Assembly (NCBI GenBank): GCA_024641085.1
Contig: JAHEDT010000008.1
Span: 37,648-81,474 of the forward strand
Length of the DNA: 43,827 bases
From: Geobacteraceae bacterium
Lineage (GTDB): Bacteria > Desulfobacterota > Desulfuromonadia > Desulfuromonadales > BM103
Direction of reading: 5' to 3'
The position numbers and the translations under genes were made by a program. Below are positions 1 to 8,593 of the stretch, piece by piece; position 1 is the first letter of the stretch; each line of letters starts with the position of its first letter. The notes under the pieces are model-generated. The model had not been told where the DNA came from, searched no databases, and saw only the letters and a program-made list of their open reading frames with translations.

Positions 1-293
1 TCGAGTTGCTGGCCAATGCCGTCGAGCAGTTCAACGAACGCTGCCTGCAGGGCCTCACCGCGGACCGCAAGCGCTGCGAGGGACTGATCGAGGAAAGCCT
101 GGCCATGTGCACCGCCCTGGCGCCGGTGATCGGCTACGACCGCGCCGCAGCCATCGCCAAGCAGGCCCATGCCACCGGCCGGACGGTGCGCGAGATAGCG
201 ATGACGGAGCAAGTCCTGCCCGAGGAGGAGCTGAACCGGCTGCTCGACCCGCGACCGATGACAGAGGCGGGGATCCCTGGGAAAACCCGGTGA
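1..293 (+). CDS. aspA: Aspartate ammonia-lyase / class II fumarase family, C-terminal fragment
   Basis: Only the last ~97 codons are present; the gene begins before the window and is read in the frame whose first full codon is at base 3. The residues GLTADRKRCEGLIEESL, TALAPVIGYDRAAAIAKQA and the ending DPRPMTEAGIPG match the C-terminal helical domain of the aspartase/fumarase superfamily. The pattern 'T-A-x-R-x-R-C' and the P-x-M-T-x-x-G-I-x-G tail fit aspartase (aspartate to fumarate plus ammonia) better than fumarase, but the catalytic SS loop lies outside the window, so fumarase C cannot be excluded. The stop is TGA at 291-293. The next gene is convergent (leftward, ending at 409). Confidence 0.75.
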   Translation, partial: ELLANAVEQFNERCLQGLTADRKRCEGLIEESLAMCTALAPVIGYDRAAAIAKQAHATGRTVREIAMTEQVLPEEELNRLLDPRPMTEAGIPGKTR

Positions 294-408
294 TTCTGGG
301 GCTGGGGCTGGAGCTGGAGGCGATATATTTGACTCTAGAATAATGTCGACTGTTTTGTATCAATCTACAGCCGATCAAGCCCTTGAACTGGTTCTTTCAC
401 GCCGCGCG

Positions 409-726
409 CTATTCGCTTCTCTGCGTACCGCAATTCCAGCAGGCGCCGAACTGGCCCTCCAGCGTCTCACCGCATGACGGGCAGGTCCAGGAGAGTCCGC
501 CCGCCTCGTTCTTGAGCCAGCTGTCGAGCAGCAGCCTGGCCCGCGGCCAGACCTCGTCGTCAACCAGCCAGAGCTCGGGGAGGCACTCGAGGAAGGGAAT
601 CTCGCCGAGGGCGGCAAACAGCTGTTCGTTGCGGATCAGGCAGACGATGCCCTCCCGCTCCAGCAGCTCTTTGATGAGTCCGGCTTCGGCACGATCGGCG
701 AGGGTGAAGGTATGCAGTTTCTTCAT
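409..726 (-). CDS. DUF2007-type protein with C-terminal zinc ribbon
   Basis: A 105-aa protein. Residues ~1-70 (KKLHTFTLADRAEAGLIKEL, then EREGIVCLIRNE and PELWLVDDE) have the DUF2007 layout, a small ferredoxin-like fold annotated as a putative signal-transducing domain with no proven biochemical role. Residues ~81-101 carry two CxxC knuckles (CPSC and CWNC) that should bind one zinc ion. It starts 20 bp after the rnd stop on the same strand, so it is probably co-transcribed with rnd. The family assignment is from pattern recognition. Substrate or partner is unknown. Confidence 0.75.
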   Translation of the reverse strand: MKKLHTFTLADRAEAGLIKELLEREGIVCLIRNEQLFAALGEIPFLECLPELWLVDDEVWPRARLLLDSWLKNEAGGLSWTCPSCGETLEGQFGACWNCGTQRSE

Positions 727-746
727 CGTCAGGTGCGGCGGAGCGC

Positions 747-1868
747 TCAGCCGAGGATGGCCAGCAAGGCGGCTCCCAACTCCCTTTTCTGCCAGTTTTT
801 CAGACCGACGACCGTGTCCAGGGCAGCGGTCGTCCGCGGGTTGACCTGGGCGAGGGCGTCCAGGGCAGCGTTGTTGATCAGCACGCCGGGTTCAAGGGCA
901 TAGGCAGAGGCCGCTTCCTGCCGCCATTGCTTGAGCGCCTTGAGCCGATCTTCGCATTCCGGATCCTTTGCGCGGCGCAGCTGGCGCGGGAATTTGGGCA
1001 GCTTTTCATCGGAGATCGCCAGGCCGTCACCGACCGCGCTGAGCAGGGCGTCGCCATACCGGTCGACCAGGCGCGGCGGCAGGCCCTCGATGCCGCGCAG
1101 GCCATTTTTATCCTGCGGCTTGCGCTGGGCCAGCTCCTGCAGCTGCTTGCTGCCAAGGATCTTGTAGACCGGCCGGTTCAGGCGGGCACCCTCCTGCTCG
1201 CGCCACTGCAGCAGCATCTCGAGGACCCCGAGATCGCGGCGGGGCAGGGCTCCGGCGCCCTTGAAACGCAGGCAGAGCGGCCCGTCGTTTTCGGCAAAAC
1301 GCACGTCTTCCATCAGGGTAAACTCTTCCTCTGCCCAGCTCATGCGGCCCAAGCTGGTCAGGCGCTCTTCGAAGAGCGCCACCAGGCGATGCAGGTGGCG
1401 GGTGTCCTCGGCGGCGTAGCGGACCATGTCGTCGGACAGCGGCCGCTGCGACCAGTCGGCGCGCTGGAATTTCTTGTCGAGTTCCACGGCAAAATACTTG
1501 CGCAGCAGGTCGGCCAGGCCGATACGTTCCTCGCCGAGCAGCTGGGCGCTGATCATGGTGTCAAACAGGCCATGGACACTCAGGTCGAAATCGCGCTTCA
1601 GGCTGCGCAGGTCGTAATCCGCGGCATGAAAAATCTTGCGGATCGAGGGGTCGGCCAGGAGAGGGCGTAGCGGGCCGAGACCGGACACGGCCAGGGGATC
1701 GATCAGCACCGTCCGCCGCAGTGTCGAAACCTGGAGCAGGCAGACTTTCTCCTGGTAGTTGTGCATCGAGTCGGCTTCCAGGTCGACGGCGATAGACGTC
1801 TCGACAGCCAACTGCCCGGCCAGCTCGGCCAGCTGGGCATCGGTCGTCAGTATTTCAATTTTTTTCAT
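747..1868 (-). CDS. rnd: Ribonuclease D
   Basis: A 373-aa 3'-5' exoribonuclease of the DEDD superfamily, expected to act in 3' trimming of tRNA and other stable RNAs. Exonuclease motifs are visible: D29-L-E31 in IAVDLEAD, D86 in HAADYDL, and Y151/D155 in YAAEDTRHLH (DEDDy type). An HRDC nucleic-acid-binding domain follows, around residues 205-290 (LLQWREQEGARLNRPVYKIL). The length matches RNase D of Escherichia coli (375 aa). The ATG at 1868 has a GGAAG-type ribosome site upstream, and a promoter with a perfect TATAAT lies at 1914-1941. The DUF2007 gene follows closely and is likely in the same transcript. Confidence 0.93.
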   Translation of the reverse strand: MKKIEILTTDAQLAELAGQLAVETSIAVDLEADSMHNYQEKVCLLQVSTLRRTVLIDPLAVSGLGPLRPLLADPSIRKIFHAADYDLRSLKRDFDLSVHGLFDTMISAQLLGEERIGLADLLRKYFAVELDKKFQRADWSQRPLSDDMVRYAAEDTRHLHRLVALFEERLTSLGRMSWAEEEFTLMEDVRFAENDGPLCLRFKGAGALPRRDLGVLEMLLQWREQEGARLNRPVYKILGSKQLQELAQRKPQDKNGLRGIEGLPPRLVDRYGDALLSAVGDGLAISDEKLPKFPRQLRRAKDPECEDRLKALKQWRQEAASAYALEPGVLINNAALDALAQVNPRTTAALDTVVGLKNWQKRELGAALLAILG

Positions 1869-1913
1869 GCGACTTCAGTTTCTTCCCGGATTGGGGGATT
1901 GGTTTTAGTTGAA

Positions 1914-1941
1914 ATTATAGTCTTCCCTGTGGCCCTGCGAA
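1914..1941 (-). promoter_or_regulatory. Predicted sigma70 promoter for rnd
   Basis: Read leftward, TTCGCA (1936-1941) is followed after 16 bp by a consensus TATAAT (1914-1919), about 45 bp upstream of the rnd start. The -10 is perfect and the -35 is 4/6. This is inference from sequence only. Confidence 0.5.
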
Positions 1942-2049
1942 CTATCTATGAAGTCAAGATCCAGCGCCACAGAGAAATCTGATTACACCTGGGATTGAAA
2001 CTCATCTAAGACTTTACTGTGCGTCATGCTGCCACCAGGCACTAAATTT

Positions 2050-2075
2050 GTGAAATGTGTAGACGCGACCCCTAA
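2050..2075. repeat. Single half-site of the inverted-repeat element found at 12401-12475
   Basis: Bases 2050-2074 match the right arm of the 12401-12475 element at 23 of 25 positions; the two differences are in GACGCGACC versus GACCTGACC. No facing second arm is seen within ~100 bp on either side. The site sits between the U32 gene stop and the rnd promoter. It is probably a decayed or solo REP-like unit. Confidence 0.6.
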
Positions 2076-2122
2076 GACTCGTCTTGCGCTTTTTCGCACG
2101 TCGCGCCACACGCCCCGCGCTG

Positions 2123-4507
2123 CTAAACCATCTCCTGCAGGAAGTTGAAGGTCGAGGCCTCCGACAGCCTGGCATCCTGCGAGTAGGCCGCCAGGACGCG
2201 CCGGACCTCGGCCGAAGCGGCGCCCAGGTGGGCCAAATCGACCACAAAGCGGCGGCAGCCCATGTTGCGCAGCTCGCCGAGGTGGCCAAGCAGGGAGAAG
2301 TCCTGCTCCGGGCGGACCACGGTCAGACCGCTGCGGTCATCCACCCGGTAAGCCTCTTCGCGGTCCGACACCACGGGGTGCTCCGGTTTGACCCCGCGCA
2401 GCGGGATGCGCGAGGTCATCATCGGCAGATTGGCATAAACGGTCACGGCCAGCGGCAGGTCGAGCTCGCGGCTGAGAATCGCGGTCAGGTTGTCGCGGTC
2501 ATCTTCGACATAGAGGGTTGCCGCAACAATTCCCAGCTCGCGCCAGGCGGACGCCGCCTGGCTGTTGGTGGTAAAGAGCCGGTAGCCGCTCTCCAGCGCC
2601 AGCCGGTCGCGACCGTCGAAGAGCAGGAACTGGCCGAGGTTCTGTAAGCGAAAGCGCTTGAACCCCTGGTCGATCAACCGGTTCACTTCGGCCTGGTACT
2701 CCGGCCATTCGGCATCGAAAATCGCCAGAGGCAGATCCCACAAGATGCGCTCCGGGGTCTTCAACGCTGCCCGGGGACCACCTTCGAGCTTGGCGCCGCT
2801 GCCCGGGGAGAGCGGCAGGATCAGCTCGTCGACACCCTCCTGCTTGAGCAGGGAAAGGTCGCGAACATTACCCAACCCGACGGCGAGCCGGGGGTGCCCC
2901 GCCGGCGGAGCCGTTCCGACCGGCACCAGGTCAGCCATGGCTTCTCGACGATGGTCGGTGCGGGCTTGATGTCGGCGGCCCTCGATCAGGTCGGCCAACT
3001 CCTGGTAAAATTCGCGGCGGACGGCATTGAGGCGGCTTAGGGGCAAAACCACGGCCGGCAGCTCGCCGCATTCGAGTCGCCCCAGGGCGATCGGCAGCTG
3101 AGCGGTCTTGCCGAACACCTTGACCAGAACCTCGTGGGACAGCGGCCGGTCGGTAGCCGGAAAGGATTCCACCGGGTAAGTCCGGGAGAGGGTCACGCCG
3201 TGACAGGTTGCGATCAGGTCGATGCGCTCGGCGGTCGGCATGGCCAGGTGCAGCTCGATGACCGCCTCGCCGGGGATGACGCTCTCGAGGCGCTTGTGGC
3301 AGGCCGACTGGCTCAGGTTGAAGGCCTGACCGGCGGACACCTTGTAGATCCGGTCGCCGGTGCGGAAAGCCTTGTCGGGCGGGCAGCCGACCGCCACGCG
3401 CTCGCCGCCATTGACCCGGTTGACCGGTTTGCCCTTGAGGCGCAGGTCACGTATCGTGAAAGCCGTGCCCGGTTTGTCGGTGGCCGGCTGAATGCGCAGG
3501 CGGTCGCCGAGGTGCAACGGGTCGCGGGGCACCAGGGTGAGCAGGCCGTTCTGGCACCCTTCGACGCTGCCGATCAGCCGGCCGGTGGCGCCATGCACGC
3601 CGGGATTGACCATGTCGGTGGGTGCCGGGCCCGGGAGAAAGCCGCGGGTCGGCAGGCGACCGAAGGATTCCTTGAGCAGCTCCTTGGCCGCGGTGATGGC
3701 CGCAGGCCGTTCACGATCGGCGGCGTCGAGCACCGTTCGGTAGGCCTGGACGACGTTGGCCACGTACTCGGCGCTTTTCATGCGCCCTTCGATCTTGAAG
3801 CTCATCACCCCGGCCGCCACCAGGTCGGGCAGCAGGTCGATCGCCGACAGGTCGTTGGGGGAGAAATAGTAGCCATCCTTGCCCTTGTGGTGATAGCGCC
3901 GCCGGCAGGGCTGGGCGCAGCGGCCGCGGTTGCCGCTCATGCCGCCGAGCCAGGACGAGAAGTTGCACTGTCCGGAGAGGGAGAAGCAGTGCGCGCCGTG
4001 AATGAAGTGCTCGAGGTCGAGGCTGGTCGCGTGCTTGATTGACGCGATCTCCTCGAGACTCAGCTCGCGGGCGAGGACCGCGCGGGAGAATCCGAGCCGC
4101 TCGGCCATGCGCACCCCGGCGGCGTTGTGAATCGTCAGCTGCGTCGAGGCGTGCAGTTCCAGACCGGGGAAGTGACGCCGGGCCAGGCGCCAGACACCCA
4201 GGTCCTGGAGGATCACCGCATCGACCCCGATCGCCTCGACCGCCGCCATGACGTCGATCAGGTGGGAGAGTTCCTTCTCCTTGACCAGAGTGTTGAGGGT
4301 CAGAAAGACCTTGCGCTGGCGGGCATGGGCGTAGCCGACCATGCGCTCCAGCTCGTCACGATTGACGTTCTTGGCCTTGGCCCGCGCCGAGAACTCCTTG
4401 AGACCGACGTAGACCGCATCGGCGCCGAACTCCATGGCGGCGAAGAAGGCCTCGAGGCTGCCGGCGGGGGCGAGGAGTTCCGGTTTTTGTATTGATGGAC
4501 TAAGCAT
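2123..4507 (-). CDS. U32 family peptidase-like protein (RlhA/YhbU-type, long form)
   Basis: A 794-aa protein from the ATG at 4507, whose N-terminus IQKPELLAPAGSLEAF is typical of the family. A TTG 48 bp further upstream is in frame but less likely. The family signature is present around residues 150-195: HFIHGAHCFSLSGQCN, then SGNRGRCAQPC, a conserved cysteine set. The ~400-residue extension after the core fits the long form that carries a DUF3656-like C-terminal region. E. coli RlhA of this family is needed for hydroxylation of C2501 in 23S rRNA, and other members act in tRNA modification or ubiquinone synthesis. The role here is therefore probably RNA modification rather than proteolysis, but this is not provable from sequence. 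It stands as a single leftward gene. Confidence 0.85.
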   Translation of the reverse strand: MLSPSIQKPELLAPAGSLEAFFAAMEFGADAVYVGLKEFSARAKAKNVNRDELERMVGYAHARQRKVFLTLNTLVKEKELSHLIDVMAAVEAIGVDAVILQDLGVWRLARRHFPGLELHASTQLTIHNAAGVRMAERLGFSRAVLARELSLEEIASIKHATSLDLEHFIHGAHCFSLSGQCNFSSWLGGMSGNRGRCAQPCRRRYHHKGKDGYYFSPNDLSAIDLLPDLVAAGVMSFKIEGRMKSAEYVANVVQAYRTVLDAADRERPAAITAAKELLKESFGRLPTRGFLPGPAPTDMVNPGVHGATGRLIGSVEGCQNGLLTLVPRDPLHLGDRLRIQPATDKPGTAFTIRDLRLKGKPVNRVNGGERVAVGCPPDKAFRTGDRIYKVSAGQAFNLSQSACHKRLESVIPGEAVIELHLAMPTAERIDLIATCHGVTLSRTYPVESFPATDRPLSHEVLVKVFGKTAQLPIALGRLECGELPAVVLPLSRLNAVRREFYQELADLIEGRRHQARTDHRREAMADLVPVGTAPPAGHPRLAVGLGNVRDLSLLKQEGVDELILPLSPGSGAKLEGGPRAALKTPERILWDLPLAIFDAEWPEYQAEVNRLIDQGFKRFRLQNLGQFLLFDGRDRLALESGYRLFTTNSQAASAWRELGIVAATLYVEDDRDNLTAILSRELDLPLAVTVYANLPMMTSRIPLRGVKPEHPVVSDREEAYRVDDRSGLTVVRPEQDFSLLGHLGELRNMGCRRFVVDLAHLGAASAEVRRVLAAYSQDARLSEASTFNFLQEMV

Positions 4508-4564
4508 TATTGTTAGCGTATCAAAAAAAGCGAGTATCTGCCGCGGGGTTTGCAACAGCGGCGA

Positions 4565-4589
4565 AAGAAAAAGCCGGGGGAACCCCGGC
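4565..4589 (-). terminator. Rho-independent terminator of the minor-pilin operon
   Basis: On the minus strand GCCGGGG, a three-base loop and CCCCGGC (4573-4589) are followed directly by TTTTTCTTT. It lies 60 bp after the fimT stop and before the U32 gene, so the pilin operon ends here. Confidence 0.8.
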
Positions 4590-4648
4590 GGAATAATTAC
4601 GAAGGCACTTTAGCACGTCATACCGCAGGCTGGCAAGCGACACGCGGT

Positions 4649-5311
4649 TCAGCGCCAGCGCCCGCCGGCCCACTCACACAGGGTGAAGTGTCCTGGCCGG
4701 GTGCCGGTAATGGCCAGAGACTGCGTCCCGTCGCGCAGGTAGATCGCCCCGGGGCCTATGACACTGAAGCCGTGCCGGTCGAACTTGATGCAGGGCCTGT
4801 CGTTGCACGGGTCGTATGACGGGCTGGCAAAGGAAACGGCGAGCCCAGGCGCACCGATGGCATTGCTGCAGGCTCGCCGGTTTATCCCCGGCACCCAGCC
4901 GAAGGAAACCCCTGGCGGCAGGGTTTTCTCCCAGAGCGGCACAACTTCCCCCCCGTCGGCGCCCCCGTCACCGTTACGGTCCTGCCAGGCAGCCGCGGCA
5001 TAGCTCCCGGCTGCGGTCTCAAAAATCAGGAAGCTGTTCTGCTGCACCAGGGCGCCGCCACTCAAGGCCAGGCTGCCGGACCTCTCTGCCCGCGCCTGCA
5101 CGGCCTTGAGGTCCTCAAGAAGTTGATGACCGGCCCGCTTAAGCTGCCAGCCCTGCACCAAGTGCAGCCCTCCCCAGGTCGCCATACCAGCCAGGATGCC
5201 GACCAGGGCCAGAACCAGCAGCAGTTCGAGCAGGGTAAACCCCCTGGCGCCGCACAGCACACTCGACGGCGCTTCCGTGGCGGGACAGGTTTTGATCAAC
5301 GCTCCCGCCAC
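4649..5311 (-). CDS. fimT: Type IV pilus minor pilin / pseudopilin (FimT/GspH-like)
   Basis: A 220-aa prepilin. A 23-residue leader ends in ARG, followed by FTLLELLLVLALVGILAG, with the cleavage-site glycine and Glu+5 needed for PilD processing and assembly. The C-terminal part is a GspH/FimT-like globular domain with several Cys residues. It is the last gene of the pilV-W-X-Y1 operon and overlaps the pilY1 stop by 16 bp. The chosen start is GTG at 5311, which has GAGGA about 8 bp upstream; the TTG at 5299 is an alternative that would shorten the leader. FimT-type pilins prime pilus assembly and in some species bind DNA. Which of those applies here is unknown. Confidence 0.8.
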   Translation of the reverse strand: MAGALIKTCPATEAPSSVLCGARGFTLLELLLVLALVGILAGMATWGGLHLVQGWQLKRAGHQLLEDLKAVQARAERSGSLALSGGALVQQNSFLIFETAAGSYAAAAWQDRNGDGGADGGEVVPLWEKTLPPGVSFGWVPGINRRACSNAIGAPGLAVSFASPSYDPCNDRPCIKFDRHGFSVIGPGAIYLRDGTQSLAITGTRPGHFTLCEWAGGRWR

Positions 5312-7074
5312 GACAGAATCCTCACGGAGCCGGCCGGGCCCGTCAGGCGTCTGGCGCTGCCAAACTGGGTCACTTCGCCGGTCAGGGCCACCGCCACGGC
5401 CACTCCCGGGGCAGAGGCCAGCCCGCCCACGACGGCGGCGGCCGCCTCCCGGCTCAGCTCCTCTGTACCTTCGCCATCCAAGGCAACCACCCGACCGGAA
5501 GTCGTCTGTGCAGGGGCCCCGGCCAGGGGCGTGTAATCGACCGCCGTGCCGAAGACCAGGCGGCCAGAAATATAGACCAGCGGCGGCTCCCAGACCTTTT
5601 CTCCTGCTGCCAGTGCGTAGACCCAGCGCAGGCGACTCTCCTCGGGGCCGATTTCGACCGCGTAAACAGCGTATTGCCGGCTGTCGTCGCTGCCTGCCAC
5701 ACCTCCGGTGCCAAAAATCGCTACCCGGCCATGGACGGCGACCCCGGCACCGATTGGTTCGGCGGAACCGCCCGGCACCTGGTAGACCGGACTCTCGCCA
5801 TAGGGCTGACCATCGGCCAGAGCAAGAGCCCAGAGTCGACCGACCAGGTCGCCGAAAATCAGCGTGTCGCTCCGGTCGTCACCATCGAGGTCCATCAGCG
5901 CGGGAACCGCGGGTGTCGCTCCGGCCACCAGGCCAGAAGCCGCATAGGGTGAACTGAACTGCCAGAGGAGCTCTCCCGTCACCAGTTCCAGAGCAAGGGC
6001 GTGAATCCCCGGGGCATTCTCACCGCCAGCGAAGTCCGCCGTCAGGTAAACGCAGTCGGCCTGCTCCGGGAGGTCGCGACAGCGATCGACGGCAATCCCG
6101 CGGGTCCGCCCGGCCCCGTCGCCCGGCAACAGCCTCTCCCAGAGCAGCCCAGGGTGGTAGGGATCAGTGATATCCATGACGAACAGGCAGCTCTGCCGGC
6201 TCGTGAGCACGGTGCCGGTGACCACCAGCAGGGTATGCCAGCGGCGCAGTCCGTCACCGTCGAGGTCGATGAACTGCTCATGCACCACCGGCGTGCCATC
6301 GAGATGCACCACAGGGTCGCCGAGCGGGTCCTCCAGCGGTTGCGCCTTGAGATGCGGCAGGAAGCTGCCGGGCAGAAACGCCCAGAGCTCCCTACCGCCT
6401 TCGGGGTCGTCGATCAGATAGTTACCGCCTTCGGTATCCCAGCGGCTGACGAAAAAGGCGTGCAGCATGCCGTCCTCAGCCCCCGCGTAAAGTACGCGGT
6501 CGCGGTGGCCGTCCAGGCGGGAGGCCAGGCTGTTCCCGACCAGGACCGGTGAGGAACGGCTGATACTCCAAAGCCGTTGCGGGTCTTCATCATGACCGGC
6601 AACCTGTTCCAGAGACCCGCCGCGCCGTCCACGCACGGCGTGTACCAGCACCTCGGCCTCCCCGGGTGAGGCAACATCCAGAACGGACTGCAGGCGCGGC
6701 ACCTCGTCGGCAGTAAACGGCAGCTGGGCCCCGCCCAGACTGGTCATGATACTGCGATACCGGTTATCACGCCGGATGCTGGCGGGCGGGTCGCTATCGG
6801 CCCGTTCTCCGGGAGCCGCGCCGGTCCCCGCCAGAGGCATTTTTTCAGCGGCGTCCCAGATCGTCTGCGGGAATGTCCCCAGGATATCAATGGCCCGCAA
6901 ATGACCGCGGTGAGCAGGGTATTCCCAGCTGGCAACATACAGGACACCGTCGGCGAGCAGCGGGGTGGTGGTCTCGTACTCCTGAGGCAGGGCGCTTGCC
7001 GGAGGCGTACTGCTGCCTGCCAGGTAGAGACCGAAAAACAGCAGTATCTGCTTTAAACAAGACCAAGGCTTCAT
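5296..7074 (-). CDS. pilY1: Short PilY1-like beta-propeller protein
   Basis: A 592-aa secreted protein with a signal peptide (residues ~5-29, LLFFGLYLAG...ASALP). The PilY1 propeller signature is present (RVLYAGAEDGMLHAF, ~193-207). A DxDxDxxxD calcium loop (D395, D397, D399, D403 in DLDGDDRSD) is followed by IFGDLVGRLWAL, as in PilY1 of Pseudomonas. A second DLDGDG stretch lies near residue 270. Classical PilY1 is over 1000 residues with an N-terminal von Willebrand A domain or adhesin; that part is absent here. PilY1 caps or primes the pilus together with minor pilins and controls retraction through calcium. The position between pilX and fimT supports the assignment. Confidence 0.82.
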   Translation of the reverse strand: MKPWSCLKQILLFFGLYLAGSSTPPASALPQEYETTTPLLADGVLYVASWEYPAHRGHLRAIDILGTFPQTIWDAAEKMPLAGTGAAPGERADSDPPASIRRDNRYRSIMTSLGGAQLPFTADEVPRLQSVLDVASPGEAEVLVHAVRGRRGGSLEQVAGHDEDPQRLWSISRSSPVLVGNSLASRLDGHRDRVLYAGAEDGMLHAFFVSRWDTEGGNYLIDDPEGGRELWAFLPGSFLPHLKAQPLEDPLGDPVVHLDGTPVVHEQFIDLDGDGLRRWHTLLVVTGTVLTSRQSCLFVMDITDPYHPGLLWERLLPGDGAGRTRGIAVDRCRDLPEQADCVYLTADFAGGENAPGIHALALELVTGELLWQFSSPYAASGLVAGATPAVPALMDLDGDDRSDTLIFGDLVGRLWALALADGQPYGESPVYQVPGGSAEPIGAGVAVHGRVAIFGTGGVAGSDDSRQYAVYAVEIGPEESRLRWVYALAAGEKVWEPPLVYISGRLVFGTAVDYTPLAGAPAQTTSGRVVALDGEGTEELSREAAAAVVGGLASAPGVAVAVALTGEVTQFGSARRLTGPAGSVRILSWRER

Positions 7075-7140
7075 GTCCCCCTCCCATCATATGATCAATT
7101 GAAACAGCGGTACCTTCGGCCCGGACCAACCGACAGGCGC

Positions 7141-7671
7141 CTAGTCAGAGATGCCGTATCGGCTGATCGGCCGCCCGGTCAGGCTGGTTCCGTAAGCACC
7201 CTGGCCGAACTGTGACAATCCGCCGCTGGCAGCCGGCGGGTCGAAGCCGCACAGGCATTCGATCATGGCCTCTCCTTCCTGTGCCCTCTGTGCGCGCGCC
7301 AGCACGTAGATTCTCAGGTCGTTGTCGCTGCGCACGTCGTCATCGCCGTCCGGATTATCGCGCAGGTAAATCTCCACTTGCAGGCCATGGATGACGCTGA
7401 CCCAGGCCGGCTCCGGAGGATAGTTGCGGCCGTCACCTCTTGCCAGGAAATCACGCCAGCCGCCCGAACTGGCGTAGCCTGCAGCCAGTTGCTGACGGGC
7501 CGCTTCAATACCCGCCTGGGCCGCCCAGAAAAGCTGTGCGCGGCTCGCGGCCTCGGCAACCTGGCGGGTCGACTGCCAGACCTTTTCGGACAGAACGTGG
7601 GCCAGGGTCAACAGTACGGTCAGGAGCAGCAGTACGCTGACCAGCGCCATGCCGCGCTCAGAGCAGGCCAT
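7141..7671 (-). CDS. pilX: Minor pilin PilX-like
   Basis: A 176-aa protein starting MACSERGMALVSVLLLLTVL, a short prepilin-type leader and one hydrophobic helix typical of the PilX N-terminal domain. After the cleavage glycine the residues are MALVS, so Glu+5 is absent, a feature shared with GspK/PilX-type tip subunits. The remainder contains AAQAGIEAARQQLA, the usual region after the PilX helix, and an acidic NPDGDDD stretch. The start overlaps the pilW stop by 14 bp, which indicates translational coupling. It probably belongs to the PilV-W-X-Y1 initiation complex. Confidence 0.8.
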   Translation of the reverse strand: MACSERGMALVSVLLLLTVLLTLAHVLSEKVWQSTRQVAEAASRAQLFWAAQAGIEAARQQLAAGYASSGGWRDFLARGDGRNYPPEPAWVSVIHGLQVEIYLRDNPDGDDDVRSDNDLRIYVLARAQRAQEGEAMIECLCGFDPPAASGGLSQFGQGAYGTSLTGRPISRYGISD

Positions 7672-8593
7672 GGTTTTTCACCTCGACCAGTTCTGTCACC
7701 AGGCACCTGCGGAAATGGTCGTGAAAGGGCCCGTAGCTGCGGTTGCCAAGCATGTAGACGGTGTCATTGACATAAGCCCGGTCAGGGCGCTCATCCCGTA
7801 CCAGCAGGTTGATGCGCACGCCCCTTATGTTCTGGGGCCTGGCCGGTTGGCTGGTCACGGAGCCGTCACCGAGCAGGTACTCGAATTGCAGCCCGTCCAC
7901 GGCGTCGTCGAGAATTTCCCGGCTGGTAAAGTCATCGCGTCGCAGGCGGTTGCTGTCGGCATAGGGCTCCAGCAGGTAGGTCAGGGCACGTACGCCGAGG
8001 ACCTCGGTACAGACGGGAGCGTCCGCGACCAGGGCCTGGCTGACTTGCAGGGTCAAATCGGCAGACTGCACGGCATAGCAGCCCCGCTGGTTGTCCAGCA
8101 CAAAATGGCTGATCGCCTCAGGAGCTGGCAGCAGCTCGCGGCTCGAGCCGGGACTGCGGTTGGGGCGGCGATTCACCACCAGCCGGGTCTCTCCGGCAAG
8201 TCCCGGCTGGGTCAGCAAGAGTGGCGGCGAGAAAGAGACCGTTTTGACGATCGTCAACTGGTCGTTATCCCCGGCCGCGTCCACGGGGAGGATCGACAAG
8301 GGCAGCTCTTCAAGGGGGTCGCCCGGCAGGCTGTCGTGTACCAGTGCCAGCGGCGGACCGCCTGCAACCAGGGGCTCGGGACCGAGTAGAAAGGCGGCGG
8401 CGCGGATATCGCTGGACAGGAACCGGATGAGACGCTCGGCCCGGTCCTGCAGGTCGTTGCGGCCGACCTCGGCCAGGATGCGTGACTGGAAGCCGATCAC
8501 CATCTGCAGGATCATACTGCCAACCAGGGATGCGATCGCCATGGCGACCAGCAGTTCGACCAGGCTCATGCCGTCACAAGGGGCCCTTTTCAT
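7658..8593 (-). CDS. pilW: Minor pilin PilW-like
   Basis: A 311-aa prepilin. The ATG at 8593 forms an ATGA overlap with the pilV stop, which decides the start over a longer in-frame extension. The sequence MKRAPCDG followed by MSLVELLVAMAIASLVGS gives the cleavage glycine, Glu+5 and the assembly helix. The large C-terminal domain (DRAERLIRFLSSDIRAAAF and so on) is typical of PilW. It is an expected structural partner of the PilV, PilX and PilY1 products encoded on either side. Confidence 0.83.
   Translation of the reverse strand: MKRAPCDGMSLVELLVAMAIASLVGSMILQMVIGFQSRILAEVGRNDLQDRAERLIRFLSSDIRAAAFLLGPEPLVAGGPPLALVHDSLPGDPLEELPLSILPVDAAGDNDQLTIVKTVSFSPPLLLTQPGLAGETRLVVNRRPNRSPGSSRELLPAPEAISHFVLDNQRGCYAVQSADLTLQVSQALVADAPVCTEVLGVRALTYLLEPYADSNRLRRDDFTSREILDDAVDGLQFEYLLGDGSVTSQPARPQNIRGVRINLLVRDERPDRAYVNDTVYMLGNRSYGPFHDHFRRCLVTELVEVKNHGLL

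Noticed and set aside
2123-4555. TTG at 4555 as the U32 gene start
   Set aside because: No ribosome site is visible, and the ATG at 4507 immediately precedes the family's usual KPELLAPAGS N-terminus.
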